NCBI RefSeq assembly: GCF_017654315.1
Contig: NZ_CP072203.1
Location: 1,860,001-1,924,000, forward strand
Direction of reading: 5' to 3'
Source: Gordonia polyisoprenivorans
GTDB taxonomy: Bacteria > Actinomycetota > Actinomycetes > Mycobacteriales > Mycobacteriaceae
DNA: 64,000 nt
The translations under genes and the position numbers were made by a program. The notes under the pieces are model-generated. The model was not told the DNA's origin. It was given only the letters and a program-made list of their open reading frames with translations, and made no database searches. Below, piece by piece: positions 10,026 through 19,310 of this stretch. Positions within the stretch are counted from its first letter, which is position 1; the number at the start of each line of letters is the position of its first letter.

Positions 10026-11093
10026 ATGTCGTACCCGACCCACACGCCCCGAATCCTGCACACCACCAACGTCTATGACGGCGGCATCAGCCGGGCCGTG
10101 GAGAAGATCGTCTCACTGACCCCGCAATACGAGCATCATCTGCTGGCCGCGGGCGGATCGGTCGGCTCCGGTGCCGCCGAGTTCGCGTCGGTCACCGAAC
10201 TCTCCCGAGACCCGTTGCGCGCCATCGGCGACCTGCGCACCCGGGCCCATCAACTGCAACCCGATCTCGTGCATGCGCACTCCAGCTGGGCCGGATTCTT
10301 CTGTCGCGCCGCGGCCCTGCCGGTGCACACGATCTACCAGCCACACTGCTTTGTGCTGCAGGACCCGCAACGCGCCGGCTGGAAACAAGGCGTGTTCCGC
10401 GCCGCCGAGCAACTGCTGAGTCTGCGCAAACACACCATGGTGGTGCTGACCCCCGAGGAGGAGTCGGTGGCGCGCAGCATGATCGGCGTCCGTCTCGGCC
10501 GCGCCCAGGTGGTGCGTGTACCCAACGCGGCGCACCGAGAACCCGCCGACCCGCTGCGCACCGCGACGCAGCCGTGGCATGAGCGGGCCCGGGTTGCGAT
10601 GATCGGCCGGATCTGCCCACAGAAGGACCCGCGGTTCTTCGCCCAGCTCGCCAAGGCGCTACAGCGCAAACACGAAGACGCCGAGCTCATCTGGATCGGA
10701 GACGGCGACCCCGACGCCAAGCGCCTGCTGGAACACAACGGGGTGACGGTGACCGGCTGGGTCGGCGACGACGAACTCGACGCGCTACTCCGATCGATCG
10801 ACGTCTACGTGCACAGCGCACTGTACGAAGGGTTTCCGCTGTCGGTCCTCGACGCCGCGAGCTACCGCATCCCGACCGTGGTCCGCGACATCCCTTGCTT
10901 CGACGGCACCCCACTGGTCTGCGAATCGACGGTCACCGAGGTGGCCGAACAGATCCACCACATCGTCGCCGACAACGACTACCACGACGAGGTCGTCGAC
11001 CGTACCGTGCGCGTGCTCTCGACGATGAACAAGACCAAGCAGCGTCAGGCCTTCGTCGACTGCTACGACGCCTGCCTCGCCGAGGGGGCTTAG
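10026..11093 (+). CDS. Glycosyltransferase family 4 (GT-B fold)
   Basis: The protein is 355 residues and probably cytoplasmic, with no signal peptide. It transfers a sugar from a nucleotide donor to a growing lipid-linked repeat unit. The C-terminal half has the typical donor-binding region: RVAMIGRICPQKDP, then LIWIGDGDP, then a variant of the E-x7-E motif (YEGFPLSVLDA, with Asp in place of the second Glu). The N-terminus contains the acceptor-side GGISRAVEKI. It follows the priming enzyme after a 161-nt gap holding a hairpin, and the next gene begins 2 nt after its stop. Donor and acceptor cannot be predicted. Confidence 0.88.
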   Translation: MSYPTHTPRILHTTNVYDGGISRAVEKIVSLTPQYEHHLLAAGGSVGSGAAEFASVTELSRDPLRAIGDLRTRAHQLQPDLVHAHSSWAGFFCRAAALPVHTIYQPHCFVLQDPQRAGWKQGVFRAAEQLLSLRKHTMVVLTPEEESVARSMIGVRLGRAQVVRVPNAAHREPADPLRTATQPWHERARVAMIGRICPQKDPRFFAQLAKALQRKHEDAELIWIGDGDPDAKRLLEHNGVTVTGWVGDDELDALLRSIDVYVHSALYEGFPLSVLDAASYRIPTVVRDIPCFDGTPLVCESTVTEVAEQIHHIVADNDYHDEVVDRTVRVLSTMNKTKQRQAFVDCYDACLAEGA

Positions 11094-11095
11094 CG

Positions 11096-12172
11096 GTGCG
11101 GGTGGGTATGCCGAGGCGCATCCTCGACCGCCACGTCGGCGGCAACACGACCTACGCGCGATCACTGGCCGGGCAACTCCGCGACCGCGGCCACACCGTC
11201 GATGGATTCGGCGGACTCGGCCACCCCCTGGCCAACACCGTGCGTGAGACCGCAGCCGGAATCCGTTCCGCCGAACTCGATCTCGTCCACTACGTCGCCG
11301 ATACCGGTCCGCTGGTGCGCACCCGCGTGCCGTCGGTGGTCACCGTCCACGGCGTGGCCAGCAGATGGATCGACACCGGCCGCACCCCGATGGCCGAACG
11401 GATCTGGCGCACCCGGGTCGCGCGTGCCATCGACTCCTGCGACCGGATCATCACCGTCTCGCAGGCCAGTGCCATCGACGTCGCGGAAGTCTTCGACGTC
11501 GACCCATCGCGCATCGACGTCATCTACCACGGCATCGAACACACGGGCATCCAACACATGGGCACCGAACACACCGGAACAGAAGACCCGCCGCCCGCGC
11601 AGACCGACGAGAACGACCCACCGGTCCGCACAACCGTCCGCGACCTCGACGCCTACATCCTGTATCTGGGAAACCTGGAGCCCCGAAAGAACGTCGCCGC
11701 GCTCATCCGGGCCATGGATGACGTCCCCGCCGGGGTGACGTTGGTGATCGCGGGCAAACCGGCGTGGGCCGCCGACGCGATCATGGCCGAGGTCGCCAAC
11801 TCACCCCGGGTCATCCACCTCGGATTCGTCAGCGACTCCGAGCGCGAACACCTGATGCGTCACTGCCGGCTGTTCGTGTTCCCCAGCCGCTACGAGGGTT
11901 TCGGGCTACCGGTCCTCGAGGCGCTGGCACACGGCTGCCCGGTGCTGTGTTCGCGGCGCGGCGCGCTCGCCGAGGTCGCCGGTCCCGCCTTCGAACTCGC
12001 CGAGATCGACGAGTCGGCCATCGCCGCGGGCATCACCGACGCACTGGCCGCAGTCGCCGACGACGACACCCGCACGAGGCTCGCCGACGCCGGACGTGAC
12101 TGGGCCCGACAGTTCAACTGGCAGCGCAGCGCGGAGGCGCACCTGGCTGTCTACGAGGAGTTACTGACATGA
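11096..12172 (+). CDS. Glycosyltransferase family 4 (GT-B fold)
   Basis: GTG at 11096 is chosen because it lies 2 nt after the previous stop and about 10 nt after a GAGGGGG ribosome site; this gives 358 residues. Motifs are GGNTTYARSLAGQL near the N-terminus, YILYLGNLEPRKNV at the start of the donor domain, and RYEGFGLPVLEALAHG, the canonical E-x7-E. A short His/Thr/Gly-rich repeat stretch (near 11525-11590) sits in the inter-domain linker. The stop overlaps the next start (ATGA). It acts in repeat-unit assembly of the first EPS; linkage unknown. Confidence 0.88.
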   Translation: MRVGMPRRILDRHVGGNTTYARSLAGQLRDRGHTVDGFGGLGHPLANTVRETAAGIRSAELDLVHYVADTGPLVRTRVPSVVTVHGVASRWIDTGRTPMAERIWRTRVARAIDSCDRIITVSQASAIDVAEVFDVDPSRIDVIYHGIEHTGIQHMGTEHTGTEDPPPAQTDENDPPVRTTVRDLDAYILYLGNLEPRKNVAALIRAMDDVPAGVTLVIAGKPAWAADAIMAEVANSPRVIHLGFVSDSEREHLMRHCRLFVFPSRYEGFGLPVLEALAHGCPVLCSRRGALAEVAGPAFELAEIDESAIAAGITDALAAVADDDTRTRLADAGRDWARQFNWQRSAEAHLAVYEELLT

Positions 12173-13278
12173 AAGTCGTTCTGCTGCACTGCTACAGCTC
12201 CGACAACCTCGGCGACGGCATGCTCGTCGACCGGGCCGTGGACCTGATCACCGAGGCACTCGGCCCCGACACCGACATCGACCTCGTCGCGGCATACCCG
12301 GAATCCTTTCAGTATCTGGGCCTTCGGTGCGTGTCGAGTAAACCGGGATCACTGGGCGAGGCACGCCGCTACCTGCAGGTACTGCGCAACCTCGACGCCT
12401 ACGACCTCGTCGTCGGGGTCGGCGGCGGCTACCTGCGATTCGGGTCGAGCGTCGAATCCGCCAAAACCGCCATCGTGCACGGACCACAACTGCTGGCCGC
12501 CGGCCGCACCCACACCCCGACGGTGTACCTCCCGCAGAGCATCGGACCCAGCCGCGGCGCCGCACGACGCCTGGTGCGCACCATGATCGGATCACTCGAC
12601 GCCGTGTGCCTGCGCGACGACCGCAGCATCGAGGAACTCGGCACCGCCCCCAACATCGCGCGCATCCCCGACGTCGCGATCATCAGCGGCTCGGTCGCCG
12701 ACCGCGGCACCGACGACGCCGCGGCCCCGGGCCGCACGACCATGCCGCGGGTGGTGCTCTCGGTCCGCTCGGTACGCGGCACGCTGCCGCGTCCGGTGAC
12801 CGAACTCGCCGGGATGCTCGGCAAATTCGACGGCTACGTGCAGAGCGCGGTCGCCGGGAACAACGACACCACCGTGATGGAATCGCTCGGCCCGGCCGAG
12901 ATCCTCACCCCGCGTGAACTCCTCGACCCGCGCGCCGAACCGCGGGTGGTGGTGGCGATGCGTTTACACGCGGCGTTGATGGCCCTCGAAGCCGGCCACT
13001 ACGTCATCCACCTCGCCTACGAACGCAAGGGTTTCGGAGCCTTCGCCGACCTCGGGCTCGACGCCTACGTCCACCACTTCCGCAGCTTCACCCCGGCCGT
13101 GGTGGAACAACAGGTCGCCCGACTCCTCGACGATCCCGCCGAACGCGCGACCTACGACCGACTGCTCGCCCAGCGCGCCGACGCCCACCGCGCCCGGTGG
13201 CGCGAACTGCGAGACCGGTTGCGCACCAGCGTCGGCCTCACCCCCGAGCTACACGCACTGGCGGGGCATCCGGGATGA
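12169..13278 (+). CDS. Polysaccharide pyruvyl transferase family protein
   Basis: The protein is 369 residues. Family features are the N-terminal NLGDGMLVDRAV (as in the CsaB/WcaK group), VGVGGGYLRFG, PQSIGPSRGA and the C-terminal RLHAALMALEAGHY. Members transfer pyruvate from phosphoenolpyruvate to a sugar, forming a ketal that gives the polymer a negative charge, so the first EPS is probably pyruvylated and acidic (inference). It is coupled to both neighbours by ATGA overlaps (12169 and 13275). Confidence 0.85.
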   Translation: MKVVLLHCYSSDNLGDGMLVDRAVDLITEALGPDTDIDLVAAYPESFQYLGLRCVSSKPGSLGEARRYLQVLRNLDAYDLVVGVGGGYLRFGSSVESAKTAIVHGPQLLAAGRTHTPTVYLPQSIGPSRGAARRLVRTMIGSLDAVCLRDDRSIEELGTAPNIARIPDVAIISGSVADRGTDDAAAPGRTTMPRVVLSVRSVRGTLPRPVTELAGMLGKFDGYVQSAVAGNNDTTVMESLGPAEILTPRELLDPRAEPRVVVAMRLHAALMALEAGHYVIHLAYERKGFGAFADLGLDAYVHHFRSFTPAVVEQQVARLLDDPAERATYDRLLAQRADAHRARWRELRDRLRTSVGLTPELHALAGHPG

Positions 13279-14678
13279 CGGCACCCGACCTCGCCGCACC
13301 GCAGGCCGGCCCACCCGGGCGGGCAGAGCAGTCGCGCAGCGCACCGGCCGGGTTGGCGCCGGGCGAACACGGCTTCCGGCTGATGATCCCGTGGTGGTTC
13401 CACCCGCTCTGGATCGCCACGATCTTCGTTGCGCTGCTACCCATCTCGGCTGCACTGATCCCGACGAGCGCGTTCACCCTGTGGAAGACCCCGCGCTACA
13501 TCGACGCCACCATCGGGATGACGGGCTTCCTGTCCGGCCTGAGCCTGCTGGTGGGTCTGGCGGTGTTCACGCTGCGGGTGCGGCCCGGGGTGACGATCGT
13601 GCGGGTCAGTGCCTCGGCCGTGGCCCGCCTGCGGGCGATCGCCGTCGGCGCATTCGTGTTGGCGCTCTTCGGATACGGCATCTGGATCGCCTTGTCGTTC
13701 CTGCGCGGGACCACCGTCACCGACTTCGTCAACGTGATCACCCTGCAGCAGGGGGCGATCAGCGCGCTGAAGAAGATGAACCCGCCGGTCGCCGGGATCA
13801 CCACCTTCACCCAGCTCGGGCCGGTCGCCGCCGGGGTGATGATGATGCTGCGCCGCATGGGTGTGCGCGCCTACACCTGGCAGATGGTGGTCCTCGTCGC
13901 CCTGGCCGTCTACCGCTCGTTCTTCTACGGCGAACGCCTCGCGATCATCGAGGTCGGTCTGCCGCTGATCTTCCTGTACTTCGCGGTGCAACCGATGCGC
14001 ACGGGCACGGCGCCGGGCGCACAGATCGCGCGGGGCGGACCCATCGAACGCGTGATGCGAAAGACCGCACCATTCTTCGCGATCCCGGCCATCTGGGGTC
14101 TGTTCGCGGTGTTCGAATACTCCCGCAGCTGGCTGTACTACCGCAACATCGTGACGACGAGCTTCACGGAATACATCTCCACCCGACTGGCCGGCTACTA
14201 CGTCACCACCGCCAACAACAGCGCCATGTACCACGCGGCTGTCGCCGGCAAACCACACGACCCGTACTACTCGTTCGCCGCGGTGTGGGACGGGCCGGGG
14301 ATGTCGATGATCGCCGGACGACCCGAGATCGCCGGACTCGACCCCCAACAGTGGTGGAAGATGATGCTGGAGAACAGCGCCAACCCCGAGTTCAACAACC
14401 AGGGCACCTTCCTGATCACCGACGCCGACCTCGGCACACCGCTGTCGATGCTGTACTGGTTTCTCCTCGGCCTCGCCGTCGGCTACCTGTTCTACCGCGC
14501 CACCCAGGGCAGCCTCGTGTCGCTGCTGGCCTACTCGCTGACCATCATGGGTCTGCTCGAGGTGTCCCGGATCATCTACTGGTCCCAGGGCCGGTTCATC
14601 CCGATCCTGTTGGCACTGTTGGTGATCGCTGTCCTGCTGCCCGGGCCGAAACGCCGGGAGATCCATGCCTCCGGGTAA
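13275..14678 (+). CDS. Multi-pass membrane protein, probable EPS polymerase (Wzy-like)
   Basis: From ATG 13275 (ATGA overlap) the protein is 467 residues, with about ten predicted hydrophobic segments and a large central loop rich in Tyr/Asn/Ser (roughly residues 300-385), the usual layout of O-antigen or repeat-unit polymerases. Primary sequence in this class is poorly conserved, so the call rests on topology and on position beside a Wzx flippase and a Wzz/BY-kinase. It would link flipped repeat units outside the membrane. Confidence 0.72.
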   Translation: MTAPDLAAPQAGPPGRAEQSRSAPAGLAPGEHGFRLMIPWWFHPLWIATIFVALLPISAALIPTSAFTLWKTPRYIDATIGMTGFLSGLSLLVGLAVFTLRVRPGVTIVRVSASAVARLRAIAVGAFVLALFGYGIWIALSFLRGTTVTDFVNVITLQQGAISALKKMNPPVAGITTFTQLGPVAAGVMMMLRRMGVRAYTWQMVVLVALAVYRSFFYGERLAIIEVGLPLIFLYFAVQPMRTGTAPGAQIARGGPIERVMRKTAPFFAIPAIWGLFAVFEYSRSWLYYRNIVTTSFTEYISTRLAGYYVTTANNSAMYHAAVAGKPHDPYYSFAAVWDGPGMSMIAGRPEIAGLDPQQWWKMMLENSANPEFNNQGTFLITDADLGTPLSMLYWFLLGLAVGYLFYRATQGSLVSLLAYSLTIMGLLEVSRIIYWSQGRFIPILLALLVIAVLLPGPKRREIHASG

Positions 14679-16068
14679 GTCGCTGCGGCAGAAGCTGTCC
14701 CGGCCGGGCCCACGGGCCCGGGCGATGGTTTTCGGTGCCGGTGACCAGGCCGTGGTCAGTCTGGCCAGCTTCTTGTTCCTGGTGATCGCCGCCCGCTACC
14801 TCGACACCGCCGAACTCGGCTTGTTCGCCGGAGCCATGGTGTTCTACCAGGCGCTCACGGCCATGGCGCGTTCGGTCACCGGCGAACCGCTCGTCGTCCT
14901 GTGTGGCGACAAGAGCGGCGGTAGCAACGGCAACGGCGACAACGACATCGACGCCGGCGAGCTCCGCCGCGCAGTCGTGTGGGTCTCGTTGATCGTTCCG
15001 CTGATCCTGGCCGTGCTCGGTGGGATCGGGTTCGCCGTCATCGACAACCGGCTGGTGCAGATCTGCTGCCTGTGCCTGGTGGTCTCGCCGATCATCCTCG
15101 GCTACGACACCCTGCGCTTCGTCTACATCTCCCGGCTCGACACCGCCTCTCTGCTGCTGCTCGACGTCGTCGTCGCGGTCGCCCAACTGTCGCTGCTCGC
15201 CGCGACCCTCGCCGGCGGCGGCAGCGCCGATCAGGCGATCCTGGTGATGTTCGCCGCACCCGTTGTGCCCCTGGTGATCCACCTGATCCGCGGCGGACTA
15301 CCGGTGCACCCGCTGCGCCGGTGGGTGACGACGGCGCGCCCGTACCTGGGTAGCTTCTTCTACGAGTCGGTGTGGGGCGCGCTGCTGCAATGGGCGCTGG
15401 TGTTCGTGATCGCCGCGGTATCCGGAGTCGCCGACGTCGCCGCCTTCCGCAGCGTCATCGTCATCTTCGGACTCACCAACGTCGTCACAAACTACCTGCG
15501 CAGCGTGGTGTTGTCGCACATCGTCACCCGCGGCCGGCTCACCCGCGCCGACATCGGCACCGACACCGTGGGCATGACCGCGACCATCGCCGTCACCATC
15601 GGCACCTCGATGCTGATCCTGCTGATGCTGCCCGACTCGCTGGGCCGTGCGCTGCTCGGCGACACCTGGGCGTACGCCGCACCCTTCATCCTCATCGGTG
15701 GCCTGGCCCGGTTCTCCGCGGCGATGGAAGCCGTCCCCGGAGTGCTGGTGCGTGCCGCGCGCCAGACCTGGTCGGTGGTGCGGGTACGCACCATGGTCGG
15801 CGCGCTCGCCCTGATCGTCTGCCCCCTCGGCGCCTGGCTGGGCTCGGTGACCGGTGCATTCGTCGCGATGATCGTCATGTCGTGGGTACTGATCGCGGCG
15901 CTGTTCGCGCTGCTGTTCTCCCGCGTGCCCGCCGGTGCGCCCGCATCGCCGCCATCCCCACAATCCCTGCAGCCCAACCGCGATGACGCGGTGGGTCGCT
16001 CACCCAAGAGCTTCAACAAGAGAGGTAGCAACCATGCGAGTCGAGTCGGTGTCGGTGGACACGAATGA
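14665..16068 (+). CDS. Oligosaccharide flippase (Wzx/MOP family-like)
   Basis: The protein is 467 residues with about 12 hydrophobic helices and opens with a basic cytoplasmic tail. The early stretch AARYLDTAELGLFAGAMVFY matches the start of polysaccharide exporters of the MOP superfamily. It would flip the polyprenol-linked repeat unit across the membrane. It overlaps the polymerase gene by 14 nt and runs 35 nt into the next gene. A Gly/Asn/Asp-rich loop near residues 90-98 is hydrophilic and probably exposed. Confidence 0.8.
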   Translation: MPPGKSLRQKLSRPGPRARAMVFGAGDQAVVSLASFLFLVIAARYLDTAELGLFAGAMVFYQALTAMARSVTGEPLVVLCGDKSGGSNGNGDNDIDAGELRRAVVWVSLIVPLILAVLGGIGFAVIDNRLVQICCLCLVVSPIILGYDTLRFVYISRLDTASLLLLDVVVAVAQLSLLAATLAGGGSADQAILVMFAAPVVPLVIHLIRGGLPVHPLRRWVTTARPYLGSFFYESVWGALLQWALVFVIAAVSGVADVAAFRSVIVIFGLTNVVTNYLRSVVLSHIVTRGRLTRADIGTDTVGMTATIAVTIGTSMLILLMLPDSLGRALLGDTWAYAAPFILIGGLARFSAAMEAVPGVLVRAARQTWSVVRVRTMVGALALIVCPLGAWLGSVTGAFVAMIVMSWVLIAALFALLFSRVPAGAPASPPSPQSLQPNRDDAVGRSPKSFNKRGSNHASRVGVGGHE

Positions 16069-17494
16069 CCCAGGACGGGTCGCTCCCGTGCTGGACGCGG
16101 TACGCCGCGGCTGGTGGATCGTCCTGGCCTGCGGAATCGTGGTCGCTCTGTGCGGCTTCGGGTACTCCATGCTGCAGAGCCCGGTCTATCGGGCCACCGC
16201 TGCGGTGTATGTGACATCCGGATCGGAGGCCTCGGCGCAAACCGCCTATCAGGGATCGCTGGCCTCCCAACAGCGCGTGGCCTCCTACGCCGAACTGGCC
16301 TCCTCCGACGAGGTCATCGACCGGGCCATCAGCCAGGGCAACCTCGGGATGACCCGCGACCAGGTGCGTGAGGCATTGCAGACCTCCGCCAAACCCGACA
16401 CCGTGATGCTCAACATCAGCGCCGACGCCGGCTCGTCGGAGAAGGCCGCGCAGATCGCCAACGCGGTCGCCGACAGCCTGTCGGGATATGTGGCGACGCT
16501 GGAGAGTCCGGCGGCCGGCGGTCAACCACTGGCCAAGGTCACCCCGGTCACCCACGCCGAGAGCAAAACCCAGGCCGTCTCACCCAAACCCGTCCGGGAT
16601 ACGTTGCTGGCCTTCCTGATCGGTATCGTGCTCGGACTGGTGGTGCTGTTCGTCAAGAACCGCTTCGACCGCACCGTCAGCTCCACCGCCGACCTCGAGG
16701 ACATCGGGTCGAGCCTGATCTTCGGGTCGTTGCCGTACTCGACGGACCTGCGCGACACCAGCCTGGTGCCGTTCAACAAGGGGGCCTCCGCACTGGCCGA
16801 GGCGTTCCGCATGGTGCGCACCAACCTCGCGTTCGCCAACGTCGACGACCCGGTCCGCGCCATCCTGATCACCAGTGGTGGTGCGGCCGAGGGCAAGACG
16901 ACCACCGCGGTCAACCTCGCACGCTGCCTCGCCGAGGCCGGCAAGACGGTGATCCTCGTCGACGCCGACCTGCGGCGCCCGGCGGTGGCCACCGCCCTCG
17001 AGATCAACCCGCACGTCGGGCTCACCGACTACCTCGGCGGCGAGGGCTCGATCATGGAGTTCGTCCAGCCCAGCGGCACCGAGCGGCTCAGCATTCTCGC
17101 CGCCGGATCCGTGCCACCCAACCCGGCCGAACTCGTCGGCTCCCGCCGCGCCGCCGACGGTATCGCCGAACTACGCGAACGCTTCGACTTCGTCATCATC
17201 GACTCGCCGCCGGTGCTGCCGGTCACCGACGCCGTCGTGATGTCGCAATGGGTCGATTGCGTGGCGCTGGTGGTGCGTTCGGGAAAGACACTGGCACCCG
17301 ATCTGCGTGCGGTGACCAGCCAGTTCGAGGTGGCCGGTGTCGCGCTGCTGGGCTTCGTGCTCAACGGTGTCCGACGCGGCACCAGCGCCTACTCCGGTGG
17401 CTACACCTACTACAGCAATGATCTGGGCAAGCCCAACTCCACCGCACCCGCCGCGGGCTCGGCGACGCGCGGCCGGCTGGGTGCACGGCGGTGA
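16034..17494 (+). CDS. Wzz/BY-kinase: chain-length regulator with CpsD/CapB-type tyrosine kinase domain
   Basis: From ATG 16034 (AGAGGT eight nt upstream) the protein is 486 residues. Residues ~15-210 are a Wzz domain with two membrane helices flanking an external loop (RGWWIVLACGIVV at the first). The cytoplasmic BY-kinase domain has Walker A (AAEGKTTT, Lys288), Walker A' (LVDADLRRP, Asp310/Asp312) and Walker B (VIIDSPP, Asp390). A C-terminal tyrosine cluster (Tyr453, 457, 459, 460) is the usual autophosphorylation site. It controls polymer length and export. The phosphatase half of 4571-7000 is the obvious candidate to reverse its phosphorylation. All key residues are intact, unlike the paralogue at 60211. 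Confidence 0.93.
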   Translation: MRVESVSVDTNDPGRVAPVLDAVRRGWWIVLACGIVVALCGFGYSMLQSPVYRATAAVYVTSGSEASAQTAYQGSLASQQRVASYAELASSDEVIDRAISQGNLGMTRDQVREALQTSAKPDTVMLNISADAGSSEKAAQIANAVADSLSGYVATLESPAAGGQPLAKVTPVTHAESKTQAVSPKPVRDTLLAFLIGIVLGLVVLFVKNRFDRTVSSTADLEDIGSSLIFGSLPYSTDLRDTSLVPFNKGASALAEAFRMVRTNLAFANVDDPVRAILITSGGAAEGKTTTAVNLARCLAEAGKTVILVDADLRRPAVATALEINPHVGLTDYLGGEGSIMEFVQPSGTERLSILAAGSVPPNPAELVGSRRAADGIAELRERFDFVIIDSPPVLPVTDAVVMSQWVDCVALVVRSGKTLAPDLRAVTSQFEVAGVALLGFVLNGVRRGTSAYSGGYTYYSNDLGKPNSTAPAAGSATRGRLGARR

Positions 17495-17495
17495 G

Positions 17496-19310
17496 ATGAG
17501 CGCACCCGAGACGAGGGTTCATCGGCTGCGGCCATCGCGGCGGGTCTGGCTCGGCAGCGCGCTCCTGCTGGCCGCACTGGTCGCGGTGGGCTGCTATCTG
17601 GGTGTCCGCGCCGAACAGGCGCGGTCGGCCCTCCACGAAGCGCAGGATCACGCGGTGACCGCGAAAGCGTCGCTGCTGTCCGGTGATTCGCGGAAGGCGT
17701 CGGGGGAGGCGTCGGCCGTACGTGACTCGGCGGCCGACGCCTACGCCGCCACCAACGACCCCCTCTGGCGGGCCACGGCAGCGGTACCGTGGTTGGGCCG
17801 GCCCTTGGCCAGCGTGCGTGAGATGACCGACACCGTCACCCGATTCAGCGACGAGGTGCTCGTCCCGAGCGCTGCACTGGCCGGCACGATCGGACCGTCG
17901 ACGCTGCGCACCGCCGACAACGGCGTCGACGTCACGGCCCTGCGCAGCGCCGCCCCGCGCATCACCGCGATGGCCGACGACGCCACCCGTCTCGCGCAGC
18001 GCGCCCACGGTATCGACGGCAGCTGGCTCGGGCCGGTCGCCAAGGCGCGCACCGACCTCGCAGCGCAACTGGACTCGGCCGCGCGCACCGCGCAGGGCAC
18101 CTCGGTCGCGGCGCGACTGGCCCCGGCGATGCTCGGCGCCGACGGCCCCCGCAACTACTTCGTGGCCTTGCAAACACCGTCGGAGGCCCGCGGAACCGGC
18201 GGACTGGTCGGCGGATTCATCGTCATCCGCGCCGAGGACGGGCACCTGCGCGCCGCCGAGACCGGCCGCAACATCGACATGTTCCGCCCGAGTAGCCCGC
18301 AGATCGACCTCGGTGACGGCTTCGACACCCTGTACTCGACGGTCGAGCCCTACACCGACTTCCGCAACAGCAACCTGAGCCCCGACTTCACCGACGCCGC
18401 GAAGATCTGGATGGCCAACTGGCAGGCACAGACCGGCATGGCCCTCGACGGGGCAGCGGCACTCGACCCGATCGCCCTGAGCTACGTACTCCGCGTGACG
18501 GGGCCGGTGCGGTTGCCGTCGGGCGAACAGATCACCGCCGACAACGTCGTCCCGCTCACCTTGTCGCAGGTCTACACCCGCTTCGCCGATGACAACACCG
18601 CACGCAAGGCCTACCTGCAGACCATCTCCCGCACCGTCGTCGCCGACGTCCTCGGCGCCCACGCCGATGCGGGACGGCTCCTGGAAGCACTCGGCCGCGG
18701 CGTGGAGGAACGTCGGATCATGCTCTACAGCAGCAGATCCGATGAGCAGGACATCATCGCTTCCACTCCGCTGGCACATCAGTTACCCGACGATTCGGCC
18801 CCGCTGATGGACGCGACCATCACCAATGCGGCGGGTAACAAACTCGACTACTACCTGCGCCGCGAACTGAGCTACGCCGCAGGTGACTGCTCTGCCGACA
18901 TGCGTGATGCGACCGCACGGGTGACGCTGACCAACACCGTCACCGATCTCTCGTTGCCGCAGTACGTGATCGGTTCGATGGGAGCGGTGGGCAGCGGCCT
19001 GCCACCGGGCACCAATGCGGCCGGCGTGCAGATCGCGCTGACGCGCGGCGCGCAGGTCCGCAAGGTCACCCTCGACGGACAATCGGTGCTCTACGGCACC
19101 AGCGAACTCCACGGTCGTCCGATGGTCCGCACCCGCGTACCACTGGCACCCGGTCAGCGCAGTGTCCTCGAGGTGACACTGACCGAACCCACCTCGGCCC
19201 GCGGCGAGGCACAGGTGCCGGTGCAGCCGCTCGTCGACACCCCGCTCGTGCATGTGTCGGTGCCGTCGTGCGGTGCAGCGACCGGGCAGAGGGCACAGGG
19301 ATCGCCATGA
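17496..19310 (+). CDS. Membrane-anchored DUF4012 protein
   Basis: From ATG 17496, one nt after the kinase stop, the protein is 604 residues. It has a short basic N-terminus, one transmembrane helix (~15-35), then a large external DUF4012 domain with ADGPRNYFVALQTPSE and [12 protein letters not shown]. Over its length it closely resembles the DUF4012 half of 4571-7000 but has no phosphatase. Function is unknown. Its stop overlaps the giant NRPS start (ATGA), so the two proteins are probably made together. Confidence 0.9.
   Translation: MSAPETRVHRLRPSRRVWLGSALLLAALVAVGCYLGVRAEQARSALHEAQDHAVTAKASLLSGDSRKASGEASAVRDSAADAYAATNDPLWRATAAVPWLGRPLASVREMTDTVTRFSDEVLVPSAALAGTIGPSTLRTADNGVDVTALRSAAPRITAMADDATRLAQRAHGIDGSWLGPVAKARTDLAAQLDSAARTAQGTSVAARLAPAMLGADGPRNYFVALQTPSEARGTGGLVGGFIVIRAEDGHLRAAETGRNIDMFRPSSPQIDLGDGFDTLYSTVEPYTDFRNSNLSPDFTDAAKIWMANWQAQTGMALDGAAALDPIALSYVLRVTGPVRLPSGEQITADNVVPLTLSQVYTRFADDNTARKAYLQTISRTVVADVLGAHADAGRLLEALGRGVEERRIMLYSSRSDEQDIIASTPLAHQLPDDSAPLMDATITNAAGNKLDYYLRRELSYAAGDCSADMRDATARVTLTNTVTDLSLPQYVIGSMGAVGSGLPPGTNAAGVQIALTRGAQVRKVTLDGQSVLYGTSELHGRPMVRTRVPLAPGQRSVLEVTLTEPTSARGEAQVPVQPLVDTPLVHVSVPSCGAATGQRAQGSP

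Noticed and set aside
13391..14785. Long plus-strand alternative frame over the Wzy gene
   Set aside because: Arg/His/Gly-rich with no hydrophobic segments, whereas the overlapping frame encodes a coherent membrane protein with coupled starts.
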